A stretch of DNA of 31,339 bases from an uncultured Eubacterium sp. (GTDB lineage: Bacteria > Bacillota > Clostridia > Lachnospirales > Lachnospiraceae). A program made the translations under genes and the position numbers. This document shows, piece by piece, positions 16,148 through 23,893 of this stretch. Location of the stretch: contig NZ_CALGRE010000021.1 of the NCBI RefSeq assembly GCF_937958975.1, positions 1 through 31,339 of the forward strand, written 5' to 3'. The notes beneath the pieces are model-generated. The model made no database searches and was not told where the DNA came from. It worked only from the letters and a program-made list of their open reading frames with translations. The stretch's first letter is position 1. Each line of letters starts with the position of its first letter.

Positions 16148-16828
16148 ATGCTATTGAAGTGTTATTATGATGAATATGATGAAATTAGTTTATATATAGA
16201 TGATAAAAAATTAGAAATTACCGAAAAATCAGGTCAGATAAGTATCAATGATATATCTAAAGGAAGTCATGTGATTAAAATTGAAAAGAATGAAAAAAAT
16301 AGAAAAATATATAATTATATTTTCAGATGGATTTTCTCAATAATATTTTTTGTGTTTGATGGATTATTATTAAATATAGAAAATAAATGGTTGGTGTTTG
16401 TATCACCTATTAGGTTTGAATATAAATTATCTTTTTATCTACAAGATGACCAGCCGGAAATAGAATTTTTTATAAAAAAATCAAAATATAGTTCAATTCA
16501 GGAGAGCTTTACACTACCACAAATCGATGTAAAATTCCAAAATGTACAAATTGAAGAAGAGAGTATTGTAAATTATGCAGACGTCGGAAGCCTCAGTTGG
16601 GAATTAAATAAATATTTAAGTAAAATATTTGCAGGAATAATATATTTTTCTATATTGGTTATATTCATGGTAAGGCTAGCAATTTTAAATAATAATTTAA
16701 TACTTGCTGTATTTTCATTGGGATTGGAAATAACGTTACTTTTAATTTTTAGTGGTATTTGTTTTTTTCAAATAAAGAAATATAATTGCGTAAAACATAA
16801 GGTAGAAAAATTAGCACAATCTAATTAA
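16148..16828 (+). CDS. Membrane protein with PEGA-like N-terminus, unknown function
   Basis: 226 residues from ATG 16148, with GAGGTG 4 bases upstream; the GTG at 16106 lies inside the preceding terminator. Residues about 1-50 (SLYIDDKKLEITEKSG, ISKGSHVIKIEK) resemble a PEGA-type beta domain. A hydrophobic segment follows at about 58-80, then a polar part, then two more membrane segments near the C-terminus (IFAGIIYFSILVIFMVRLAIL; LAVFSLGLEITLLLIFSGICFF). It lies 58 bases before the kinase gene and probably in the same transcript. A role as an accessory to the intramembrane-sensing kinase is conceivable only from position. Confidence 0.7.
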   Translation: MLLKCYYDEYDEISLYIDDKKLEITEKSGQISINDISKGSHVIKIEKNEKNRKIYNYIFRWIFSIIFFVFDGLLLNIENKWLVFVSPIRFEYKLSFYLQDDQPEIEFFIKKSKYSSIQESFTLPQIDVKFQNVQIEEESIVNYADVGSLSWELNKYLSKIFAGIIYFSILVIFMVRLAILNNNLILAVFSLGLEITLLLIFSGICFFQIKKYNCVKHKVEKLAQSN

Positions 16829-16886
16829 GTGTCATTTTATATTACATAAACCAGAATTAGAAAAGGTAATAATAATCGGAGAAAAT

Positions 16887-17858
16887 ATGTTTAGAAATTA
16901 TGTGAGCGATAGAAAGAAAATAGTGTTTGCAGCTTTTTTGTGGACAGCAATTTTTATCATTGTTTTTATTTTGAGTGGTATTGATTTAAAATTTGTGTGG
17001 TACCCATTGCTGCTGGGAATGATTTTATTTGGATGTATATTTCTATATGACTATATAAAATATAGAAAAAAACGTAAAACACTTATCTGGGCGTTAAATA
17101 ATATAGATATAACACTGGAAAACTTACCGGATACAGATAATAACATAGAAGATGATTATAGAAATCTTTTAGAAGAATTGTTAATTAAAAAGAATCAGGA
17201 GATAAATGATATTATTCGCTCTAAAAAAGAGACGACAGAATATGTTACGCTGTGGTCTCATCAGATTAAGACACCACTGACTGCATTGCAGCTGCTGGCA
17301 GGTGAACTGGAAGAAGAAAACAGAAAAGAAATTCTGAATCGACTTTTTGAGATAGAACAGTACCAGGATATGATGCTGCAATATTTGAGGCTGGAGAGTG
17401 ATGGCAACGATTATATTTTATCCGGATATAATATTAGAGATATGGTAAATCAGGCGGTAAAATATTTTGCAAGGATATTTATTTCTAAAGGAATTGCTAT
17501 TAAAATAGATATTCCAGAGGGGGCAAGGGTTATTACGGATGAAAAGTGGTTTGTATTTGTATTGAAACAGTTGATATCAAATGCGTTGAAATATACAAAA
17601 CAGGGCAGCATAAATATAACATTAAATAATAAACAGCTTATTATAGAAGATACAGGTATCGGAATTGTTCCGGAGGATTTGCCGAGAATATTTGAAAGGG
17701 GATATACCGGGTATAATGGACGGAAAGATAAAAAAGCAACAGGGCTGGGACTGTATTTAACAAAGCAAATTTTAACACCGTTGAATCATAATATAGAAGT
17801 AAGTTCAAAAAAAGGGGAAGGTACAAGGGTTAGTATAAACTTGGAAAATAAAAAATAA
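16887..17858 (+). CDS. bceS: Intramembrane-sensing histidine kinase, BceS-like
   Basis: 323 residues, GGAGA before the ATG. Two membrane helices at about residues 12-31 and 38-57 are separated by only a handful of residues, the hallmark of Bce-type kinases that lack a sensor domain and are driven by their ABC transporter. The H box LWSHQIKTPLTAL has the phospho-accepting H125. The ATPase part has N box LISNALKYT, G1 DTGIGI, F box IFERGYTGYNGR and G2 ATGLGLYLTK. It should phosphorylate the BceR-like regulator at 13347. In typical systems the kinase directly follows the regulator; here four genes intervene. A strong promoter for the chitinase gene begins 23 bases after its stop. Confidence 0.87.
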   Translation: MFRNYVSDRKKIVFAAFLWTAIFIIVFILSGIDLKFVWYPLLLGMILFGCIFLYDYIKYRKKRKTLIWALNNIDITLENLPDTDNNIEDDYRNLLEELLIKKNQEINDIIRSKKETTEYVTLWSHQIKTPLTALQLLAGELEEENRKEILNRLFEIEQYQDMMLQYLRLESDGNDYILSGYNIRDMVNQAVKYFARIFISKGIAIKIDIPEGARVITDEKWFVFVLKQLISNALKYTKQGSINITLNNKQLIIEDTGIGIVPEDLPRIFERGYTGYNGRKDKKATGLGLYLTKQILTPLNHNIEVSSKKGEGTRVSINLENKK

Positions 17859-17880
17859 GTACAAAAAAATATAACAAAAG

Positions 17881-17909
17881 TTGTAAAGAAATAATATGAT
17901 TGTTATAAT
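17881..17909 (+). promoter_or_regulatory. Strong promoter of chitinase gene
   Basis: TTGTAA (17881-17886), exactly 17 bases, TATAAT (17904-17909) preceded by TGT (extended -10). The start site is expected near 17916, leaving a leader of about 185 bases before the chitinase ATG. Confidence 0.75.
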
Positions 17910-18037
17910 AGCAGTATTGGATACGGAAAGAAAAAATAAAAGCGAAAATAATAAGAATTATTATATGAATTTGTCATAAATATGAATTTTGATAGTTGTA
18001 TTTTATGCAGGAATATGACTATTAGAATATATATACT

Positions 18038-18082
18038 TTGGAATTTAAAATGAGAGGGGGGATACTCGTTTTTATATTCCAA
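18038..18082 (+). promoter_or_regulatory. Leader hairpin of chitinase mRNA
   Basis: TTGGAAT (18038-18044) pairs with ATTCCAA (18076-18082); inside, TGAG can pair with CTCG/CTC across AT-rich flanks, leaving a G-rich loop (AGGGGGG). The hairpin ends right before the ribosome site GAAGGAAGGAG. It may regulate stability or initiation. Confidence 0.45.
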
Positions 18083-18101
18083 GAAGGAAGGAGAAGTCAT
18101 T

Positions 18102-20801
18102 ATGACAAAAAAATTTAGAAAGATAAAAAAATCTTTCGCACAACTTATGGTACTTGTGCTCATGACAACAATGTTATCTGTTCATGGAGGATTCACAAGT
18201 AAGCAGGCAAATGTGGCATATGCGGCGGCCGCATGGAGCAGTAGCACAGTATATACCGGCGGTGAAGAGGTCGAGTATAATGGGGCTACTTACAAGGCAA
18301 AATGGTGGACACAGGGAGATGAACCGGATAAAGGAGGACCTTGGGAATTGGTATCCGGGGGTACCGGAGGTACGGGTGGAGATTCCGAAAACCCGGGTGG
18401 AACTATAACAGGAGGAAAACCGACGGTTCAATTGAATCCGCAGGTTGGAACAAATATACACGGAGTAACGCTTCCATCTACATATTATAATAAAAAAGTA
18501 GTTGGATATTTTCCGAGTTATGCAATTGGTTCTGATGCACATCGGCATTTTAATATTGCAGATTTGCAGTGGGATAAATTGACACATGTTCAGTATGCAT
18601 TTGGTATTGTTAACAAAGAAACATGCGAGATTGAAGTCGGTGACCCGGAAAATGATATCAACAATAAATTTGAGGATACAAAGTTTGTACATGATGGACA
18701 AGTGATTGAGATGGATAAATCACTTGGTTATTATGGACAGTTCAATATCATGCATACGCTCAAAAAAATGCATCCGAATGTAACGGTACTTATTTCTACA
18801 GGAGGATGGGGTGCATCTGAGGGACTCTGGTATGCTACACAAAACGAAGCATCTATGAGAAAATTTAGTGCATCGGCAGTGAAGTTCATTAGAAAATATG
18901 GATTTGACGGTATTGATATTGACTTTGAATTTCCATCAGAGACAGCTCAGTCCGGAAATTATACAAGCTTTATCGAGTCAATCAGACCGGGCATTTCCAA
19001 TAGATATGCTCAGTTTATCAAAATTTTGAGTGAGGATATAGCCAAAGCATCCAAGGAAGATGGAAAATATTATTGGTTAACATCAGCGGTATCTGCATCT
19101 TCCTGGGTACTTGGAGGACAGACAAATTCAGATTTCTTAGATTATCTTGATTTTGTTTCTATCATGTCTTATGACTTTCATGGCGGATGGAATAACCATG
19201 TAGAAAATCAGGCAAATATTTATCCGGACCCGGCAGATACAGAGACTATACCACTTGCAGTAAAAACAATGGGATTTGATTGGTCTTATAAATTTTATCG
19301 GGGTAAAGTGCAGTCTGAAAAACTACTTATGGGTGTTCCATATTACACAAGAGGGTGGACAAATGTGTCAGGTGGTACGAATGGACTTCACGGTTCTTCC
19401 GGTTCACCTCTTACAAATAACACAGATAATCTGAATTTATGGTGTGACCTTGATGACAATGGAAAAGAAGTAGCGGCGGGAGCCAATCCACTATGGCACG
19501 TTATGAATTTAATGAATAAAAATTCCAATTATAAACGCTACTGGGATGATGTTGGAAAAGTACCTCATATCTGGAATGCAACAAACAATACATTCCTAAC
19601 ATTCGAGGATACACAGTCTGTACAGGAAAGAATTAATTATGTTAATAACAATAATTTAGGTGGTGTTCTTATTTGGGTTATGCATGGTGATTACGACTAT
19701 GATGAACAAAAACAGGAATATGTTATAGGTGATACGCTTACAAGTATGTTCCATGACCAGTTTAAAGCTGCCGGGGCTTCTAAAGTTACATCAGATATTG
19801 ATTATACAAATGATGTATTAGATTTTAGCGTCGATTTTGGCGGCAAATATGACCATCCAAATTATACATATTCTATTAAAGTGAAAAATAATTCAGACCA
19901 GACAATACCGGCAGGATTTAATTTCAGCTTCTACTTACCAAAGTCAAGTCTGTTTACAAGTGGATGGGGAGGAACTTCAACTACAAAGGATGTAGGAAGC
20001 TTTACAGAAGTAACACTGACGTCCGGCAGTGCTCTCGGAAAAGGTGAAACGGTAGAATTTACAGGCATGATGAAATGTTGTTTCTCGGCTGCAAAGAATT
20101 TTAAAATAAATGGCTTATCAATGCTTAGCGAAGTTAACAATGAAATATCAAGGTTAAACCGTTCCTATATCACTGAGAAAAATGGAGGAACATCTGAACC
20201 CGAGAAACCAACAGAAAAGCCAACGGAGAAACCGACAGAAAAACCAACAGAAAAGCCAACAGAAAAACCGACAGAGGAGCCTACTACATCAGAGGTAACA
20301 AAAAAAGTGGAAGCGTCAGTAGCAGGATATCAGATTAGTACCACAAAAGAGGGTTATAGGGTCGCCTATAATATAGATGATAATAACAATGAGACAGTTA
20401 AAGTTGGATTGATTTATGGTGTATCAAAGAAAGCATCTGTAAATGATATGGTTGTAAATAGTAATAATTCATATGTTTACGATTATGCAGCAACACCGGC
20501 TGGAAAACTATCACAGAGTGGAAGTATTTCGCAGTATGTTATGACTATGACCTTTGTGAAGAATAAAGAATTTTATACAGAGCCACTTTATGTCAGAGCA
20601 TATGCACAACTGAAAGATGGTTCATATGTATATAGTGATGTGGAGTCATTTAATGTATATGATATTGCAGATACGCTTTATCAGGACAATAAAATGAATA
20701 ATGAAGCAGGTTATTCATATCTGTATAACAATATTTTGAAGGTTTCAAATCCTTCTTATGTAGAAAAATCATTTGAGTATAAAAATATTATTGTGAAATA
20801 A
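18102..20801 (+). CDS. Secreted GH18 chitinase with CBM5/12
   Basis: 899 residues; AAGGAGAAG precedes the ATG. The signal peptide ends near VAYAAAAWS. Domains: a CBM5/12 chitin-binding module (about 43-84; YNGATYKAKWWTQGDEP); a Gly-rich linker; a GH18 barrel (about 130-575) with STGGWG and DGIDIDFE, D269, D272, D274 and catalytic E276; a beta-sandwich module of CBM2/3-like appearance (about 585-695; YTYSIKVKNNSDQTIPAGF); a seven-unit KPTE linker; and the terminal module (734-899) shared with the GH5-GH18 and GH87 proteins. It hydrolyses chitin outside the cell. It sits between the Bce kinase and the Bce transporter genes with its own promoter. The weak stem-loop at 20828-20857 is its only visible terminator. 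Confidence 0.92.
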   Translation: MTKKFRKIKKSFAQLMVLVLMTTMLSVHGGFTSKQANVAYAAAAWSSSTVYTGGEEVEYNGATYKAKWWTQGDEPDKGGPWELVSGGTGGTGGDSENPGGTITGGKPTVQLNPQVGTNIHGVTLPSTYYNKKVVGYFPSYAIGSDAHRHFNIADLQWDKLTHVQYAFGIVNKETCEIEVGDPENDINNKFEDTKFVHDGQVIEMDKSLGYYGQFNIMHTLKKMHPNVTVLISTGGWGASEGLWYATQNEASMRKFSASAVKFIRKYGFDGIDIDFEFPSETAQSGNYTSFIESIRPGISNRYAQFIKILSEDIAKASKEDGKYYWLTSAVSASSWVLGGQTNSDFLDYLDFVSIMSYDFHGGWNNHVENQANIYPDPADTETIPLAVKTMGFDWSYKFYRGKVQSEKLLMGVPYYTRGWTNVSGGTNGLHGSSGSPLTNNTDNLNLWCDLDDNGKEVAAGANPLWHVMNLMNKNSNYKRYWDDVGKVPHIWNATNNTFLTFEDTQSVQERINYVNNNNLGGVLIWVMHGDYDYDEQKQEYVIGDTLTSMFHDQFKAAGASKVTSDIDYTNDVLDFSVDFGGKYDHPNYTYSIKVKNNSDQTIPAGFNFSFYLPKSSLFTSGWGGTSTTKDVGSFTEVTLTSGSALGKGETVEFTGMMKCCFSAAKNFKINGLSMLSEVNNEISRLNRSYITEKNGGTSEPEKPTEKPTEKPTEKPTEKPTEKPTEEPTTSEVTKKVEASVAGYQISTTKEGYRVAYNIDDNNNETVKVGLIYGVSKKASVNDMVVNSNNSYVYDYAATPAGKLSQSGSISQYVMTMTFVKNKEFYTEPLYVRAYAQLKDGSYVYSDVESFNVYDIADTLYQDNKMNNEAGYSYLYNNILKVSNPSYVEKSFEYKNIIVK
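20202..20285 (+). repeat. 12-bp tandem repeat encoding (E-K-P-T) linker
   Basis: Seven consecutive 12-base units of the form GARAARCCRACR encode E-K-P-T, the last unit diverged to E-E-P-T. The units differ mostly at third positions, so the peptide is under selection. Copy number may vary between strains. Confidence 0.85.
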
Positions 20802-20827
20802 TAAAAAAGAAAAATATAATCCCCAAG

Positions 20828-20857
20828 ATACCTTCAGGTCATAATACCTGAAGGTAT
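20828..20857 (+). terminator. Stem-loop after chitinase gene, weak terminator
   Basis: ATACCTTCAGGT (20828-20839) pairs perfectly with ACCTGAAGGTAT (20846-20857), but only TCTATTG follows. Termination may be partial; alternatively it protects the chitinase mRNA 3' end. Confidence 0.5.
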
Positions 20858-20875
20858 TCTATTGTCAATGAAAAC

Positions 20876-20910
20876 TTACAAAATTGTAAGGTTTTCATCA
20901 AAATTGTAAG
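20876..20910 (+). promoter_or_regulatory. BceR-type operator, main and secondary box
   Basis: TTACA-AAAT-TGTAA (20876-20889) matches the BceR consensus TNACA-N4-TGTAA exactly. One turn and a half further, AAATTGTAAG recurs at 20901-20910 with a poor left half, giving a secondary site. Both lie just upstream of the promoter of the bceA-like gene, as expected for an activator. Confidence 0.75.
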
Positions 20911-20942
20911 GTGAAGTTAAGGCAAATATATTGCTCCCCATG

Positions 20943-20948
20943 TATACT
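20943..20948 (+). promoter_or_regulatory. -10 box of bceAB-like operon
   Basis: TATACT, with no good -35 at 17 bases upstream (AGGCAA), which fits a promoter that depends on the response regulator bound at 20876-20910. Confidence 0.5.
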
Positions 20949-21007
20949 AGAGGCATAAACAAAATAAATTTGCAAATTTTTATAAATAATCTAGGAGGTA
21001 TTCCACA

Positions 21008-21775
21008 ATGGAATTATTACAGGTAAATAATTTAAAAAAAGTATACACAACCAGATTTGGTGGCAATAAGGTGGAGGCTTTGAAAAATATTAATTTTTCA
21101 GTAGAAAAGGGAGAGTATGTAGCTATTATGGGAGAGTCGGGCTCAGGAAAGACAACACTTCTCAATATTTTAGCAGCAGTAGACAGACCGACAGCAGGAG
21201 AGATATATCTAAACGGCAGTGATACCACAGCCATTAAAGAGGATATGTTGGCGAAGTTTCGAAGAGAGCATTTAGGATTTGTTTTTCAGGATTTTAATTT
21301 GTTAGATACATTTTCATTAGAGGATAACATCTATCTTCCACTTGTCTTGGCAGGAAAAGGATATAAAGAAATGAGAACCCTGTTGGAAGACATTGCCTTA
21401 AGGCTTGGAATCAAAGAAATTTTAAAAAAATATCCATATGAGGTATCAGGGGGACAGAAGCAGCGTGTTGCTGTAGCAAGGGCAATTATTACGCAGCCGG
21501 ATATTTTGTTGGCAGATGAGCCAACCGGTGCATTGGATTCCAAATCATCTGGAGATTTATTAAGTGTTTTTGACAATCTTCATGACGAGGGACAGACAAT
21601 ATTAATGGTTACACATAGTGTCAGAGCGGCATCTAATGCGGGAAGAGTATTGTTTATAAAAGATGGTGAAATATTTCATCAGATATATCGGGCAAATATG
21701 TCCAATGATGAAATGTATAGAAAAATATCAGACACATTAACAGTGTTATTAGCAGGTGGTGATATACATGACTAG
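21008..21775 (+). CDS. bceA: ABC transporter ATPase, BceA-like
   Basis: 255 residues; AGGAGG lies upstream of the ATG. Walker A GESGSGKTT at 42-50, signature VSGGQ at 146-150, Walker B ILLADE at 166-171, and the QDFNLLD segment mark an ATPase of the MacB/BceA type. With the permease it forms a transporter that removes cell-wall-targeting antimicrobial peptides (for example bacitracin-type compounds) from their lipid targets and signals to the BceS kinase. The stop overlaps the start of the permease gene by 8 bases, so the two are translationally coupled. Its promoter carries a BceR box. Confidence 0.9.
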   Translation: MELLQVNNLKKVYTTRFGGNKVEALKNINFSVEKGEYVAIMGESGSGKTTLLNILAAVDRPTAGEIYLNGSDTTAIKEDMLAKFRREHLGFVFQDFNLLDTFSLEDNIYLPLVLAGKGYKEMRTLLEDIALRLGIKEILKKYPYEVSGGQKQRVAVARAIITQPDILLADEPTGALDSKSSGDLLSVFDNLHDEGQTILMVTHSVRAASNAGRVLFIKDGEIFHQIYRANMSNDEMYRKISDTLTVLLAGGDIHD

Positions 21776-23789
21776 GGGATTATATAGAAGATTAGCATTT
21801 CAGAATATAAAGAAAAATAAAAATACTTTTATTCCATTTTCGATTTCAGCCATAGCAATTATCGCTTTATTTTATATGCTATACAGTGTCCATGTACAGG
21901 CAGACGATACGTTATTTCCTGGGGCAGGTACAATGAGGACCATTTTAAGTCTGGGTATAGGTGTTTGTGGAATTTTTTCAGTATTTGTTCTTATATATAC
22001 AAATGGTTTTTTAATGAAGAGAAGAAGTCGGGAGTTTGGATTATACAGTTTGCTTGGTATGGAAAAGAGGCATATTTCTAAAATAGTATTTTGGGAAATT
22101 ACAATTATCGGAACAATTTGTATCGGTGGGGGAATATTAATTGGAGTTGTTTTGTCAAGATTAATGTATATGGTGTTATTAAACTTACTTCAATTACAGA
22201 CAAACTTTACCTTTGGGATTCCTAAAGAGGCAGTTATATTTACAATTATTGTTTTTATAGGTATATTTGTCGCAATTATTCTTTTAAATATGTTTAGGAT
22301 ACGCCGCTTGAAGCCGGTAGAATTAATAAGAAATGAACATGTGGGTGAAAAAGAACCAAAAGCAAAATGGCTATTGACAATTGCAGGTCTTGTTTTGCTA
22401 GGGGTTGGTTATTATATGGCGCTTACAACAAAAAATCCGATAACAGCGTTAAGTTCGTTTTTTGTGGCAGTATTATGTGTTATCGTGGGAACATATTTTG
22501 TATTTTTAAGTGTCAGCATTTCGTTGTTAAAGATATTAAAAAAGAAGAAAAAGTTTTATTATCACAAAAAACATTTTATCACTGTTTCAGGAATGATGTA
22601 TCGAATGAAACAGAATGCAGTGGGACTTGCAAATATATGTATTCTCAGTACATGTGTATTAGTTGTTCTATCGTCCACGGTATCTTTGTATGTGGGCATG
22701 GAGGATGTACTGAGGACAAGATTTCCAAAAGATGTAGACACCTCATATATATTTGAGGAAATTGGTGATGATGATGAGTATTTGAAGCACCATCATTATG
22801 ATTATTCCGTGTTAAAACCGGCATTAGAAAAACGTGCAGAAAAATACAATGTCAAAATACAGGATGTGGAGACTTATTATAATTTCTATAACGTAGGAGA
22901 ATTTTCTGAGAATAAGTTTATACCGGGTTATCAGGGAACAGGTCAGGCAATAACAGCACTTTCTGTTAGGTGTTTAGAAGATGTTCGAAGTAAATTAGAT
23001 GACAATATTCAATTGGAGAAACATGAAATTATCGTATATACGACGAAAGAAAATGAAATTACATCAGATATAATTAATATTGCAGGAAATGACTACAAAA
23101 TAAAGAAGAAATTGAGCAGGTTACCGGAGAAAGAAAGCTTTTCAGAGGTGTATGAGCAGTTCTATGTTATTGTTGCAGACATGGATTGTATGCGGGATAT
23201 CAGAAACAATATGAATAAAGATTTAACAAACGGTGGAGAAAATAATATTCATTTTAATTATAGATTCAATTTAGAAGGAGAATTTGCTGATAAAGAAAAG
23301 TTTTGCACAAACTTACGGGATGAAATTGATAAAACCCAAATTGCACATATAGATATTGTCGGAGATATTTTTACAAGCAGACAGAGTTTCTTTGGGCTGT
23401 ATGGAAGTATTCTGTTTATTGGTATTTTTATTGGGGCAATGTTTTTGATTACTACAGTTATGATTATTTATTATAAGCAGGTATCCGAAGGTTATGATGA
23501 CAGACAGAGATTTGAGATTATGAAGAAAGTGGGAATGAGTGATGACGAGTCGAAGGCAGTAATTAAAAACCAGATTTTACTTGTATTTTTCCTGCCAATA
23601 TTGTTAGCGATTGTCCATATATGTTTTGCGTTTGAAATCATAAGGAAAATACTTGTTATGTTTAATTTCACAAACGTGAGTCTATACATTATATGTACAA
23701 TTATGACAGTTTTCGTATTCTTCGTTGTATATGGAATCGTATATACACTTACAGCAAAAGCTTATTATAAAATTACGAAATCAAAGTAG
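21768..23789 (+). CDS. bceB: ABC transporter permease, BceB-like
   Basis: 673 residues from ATG 21768, which has AGGTGG 8 bases upstream and overlaps the ATPase stop; GTG 21756 is less likely. It has the FtsX-type layout of about ten membrane helices, with a large extracytoplasmic domain of some 215 residues (about 320-535) between helices 7 and 8, the ligand-sensing feature of BceB proteins. The C-terminal part reads FFGLYGSILFIGIFIGAMFLI and YGIVYTLTAKAYYKITKSK. It partners with the ATPase upstream and should control the intramembrane-sensing kinase encoded at 16887. The specific peptide cannot be read from the sequence. Confidence 0.9.
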   Translation: MTRGLYRRLAFQNIKKNKNTFIPFSISAIAIIALFYMLYSVHVQADDTLFPGAGTMRTILSLGIGVCGIFSVFVLIYTNGFLMKRRSREFGLYSLLGMEKRHISKIVFWEITIIGTICIGGGILIGVVLSRLMYMVLLNLLQLQTNFTFGIPKEAVIFTIIVFIGIFVAIILLNMFRIRRLKPVELIRNEHVGEKEPKAKWLLTIAGLVLLGVGYYMALTTKNPITALSSFFVAVLCVIVGTYFVFLSVSISLLKILKKKKKFYYHKKHFITVSGMMYRMKQNAVGLANICILSTCVLVVLSSTVSLYVGMEDVLRTRFPKDVDTSYIFEEIGDDDEYLKHHHYDYSVLKPALEKRAEKYNVKIQDVETYYNFYNVGEFSENKFIPGYQGTGQAITALSVRCLEDVRSKLDDNIQLEKHEIIVYTTKENEITSDIINIAGNDYKIKKKLSRLPEKESFSEVYEQFYVIVADMDCMRDIRNNMNKDLTNGGENNIHFNYRFNLEGEFADKEKFCTNLRDEIDKTQIAHIDIVGDIFTSRQSFFGLYGSILFIGIFIGAMFLITTVMIIYYKQVSEGYDDRQRFEIMKKVGMSDDESKAVIKNQILLVFFLPILLAIVHICFAFEIIRKILVMFNFTNVSLYIICTIMTVFVFFVVYGIVYTLTAKAYYKITKSK

Positions 23790-23848
23790 TAAATGTTTTT
23801 TTCTATTTCATAGAATGTTTACAAAATAAGGATATGATAAAAAAAGAT

Positions 23849-23857
23849 TGTTATAAT
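23849..23857 (+). promoter_or_regulatory. Extended -10 promoter of P-type ATPase gene
   Basis: TGTTATAAT, a perfect extended -10 element 37 bases before the ATPase start; no strong -35. Confidence 0.6.
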
Positions 23858-23893
23858 GTAAACATAGGATAGTGGAATAGACGAGGGGTACCA

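Noticed and set aside
18174..18701. 175-codon minus-strand frame opposite the chitinase N-terminal region
   Set aside because: The plus strand encodes CBM5/12 and the start of GH18; the antisense frame has no recognisable domain.
20202..20285. Short tandem units that could suggest a CRISPR or other repeat array
   Set aside because: The 12-base units are contiguous, in frame, vary at third positions and encode a KPTE linker; there are no spacers.
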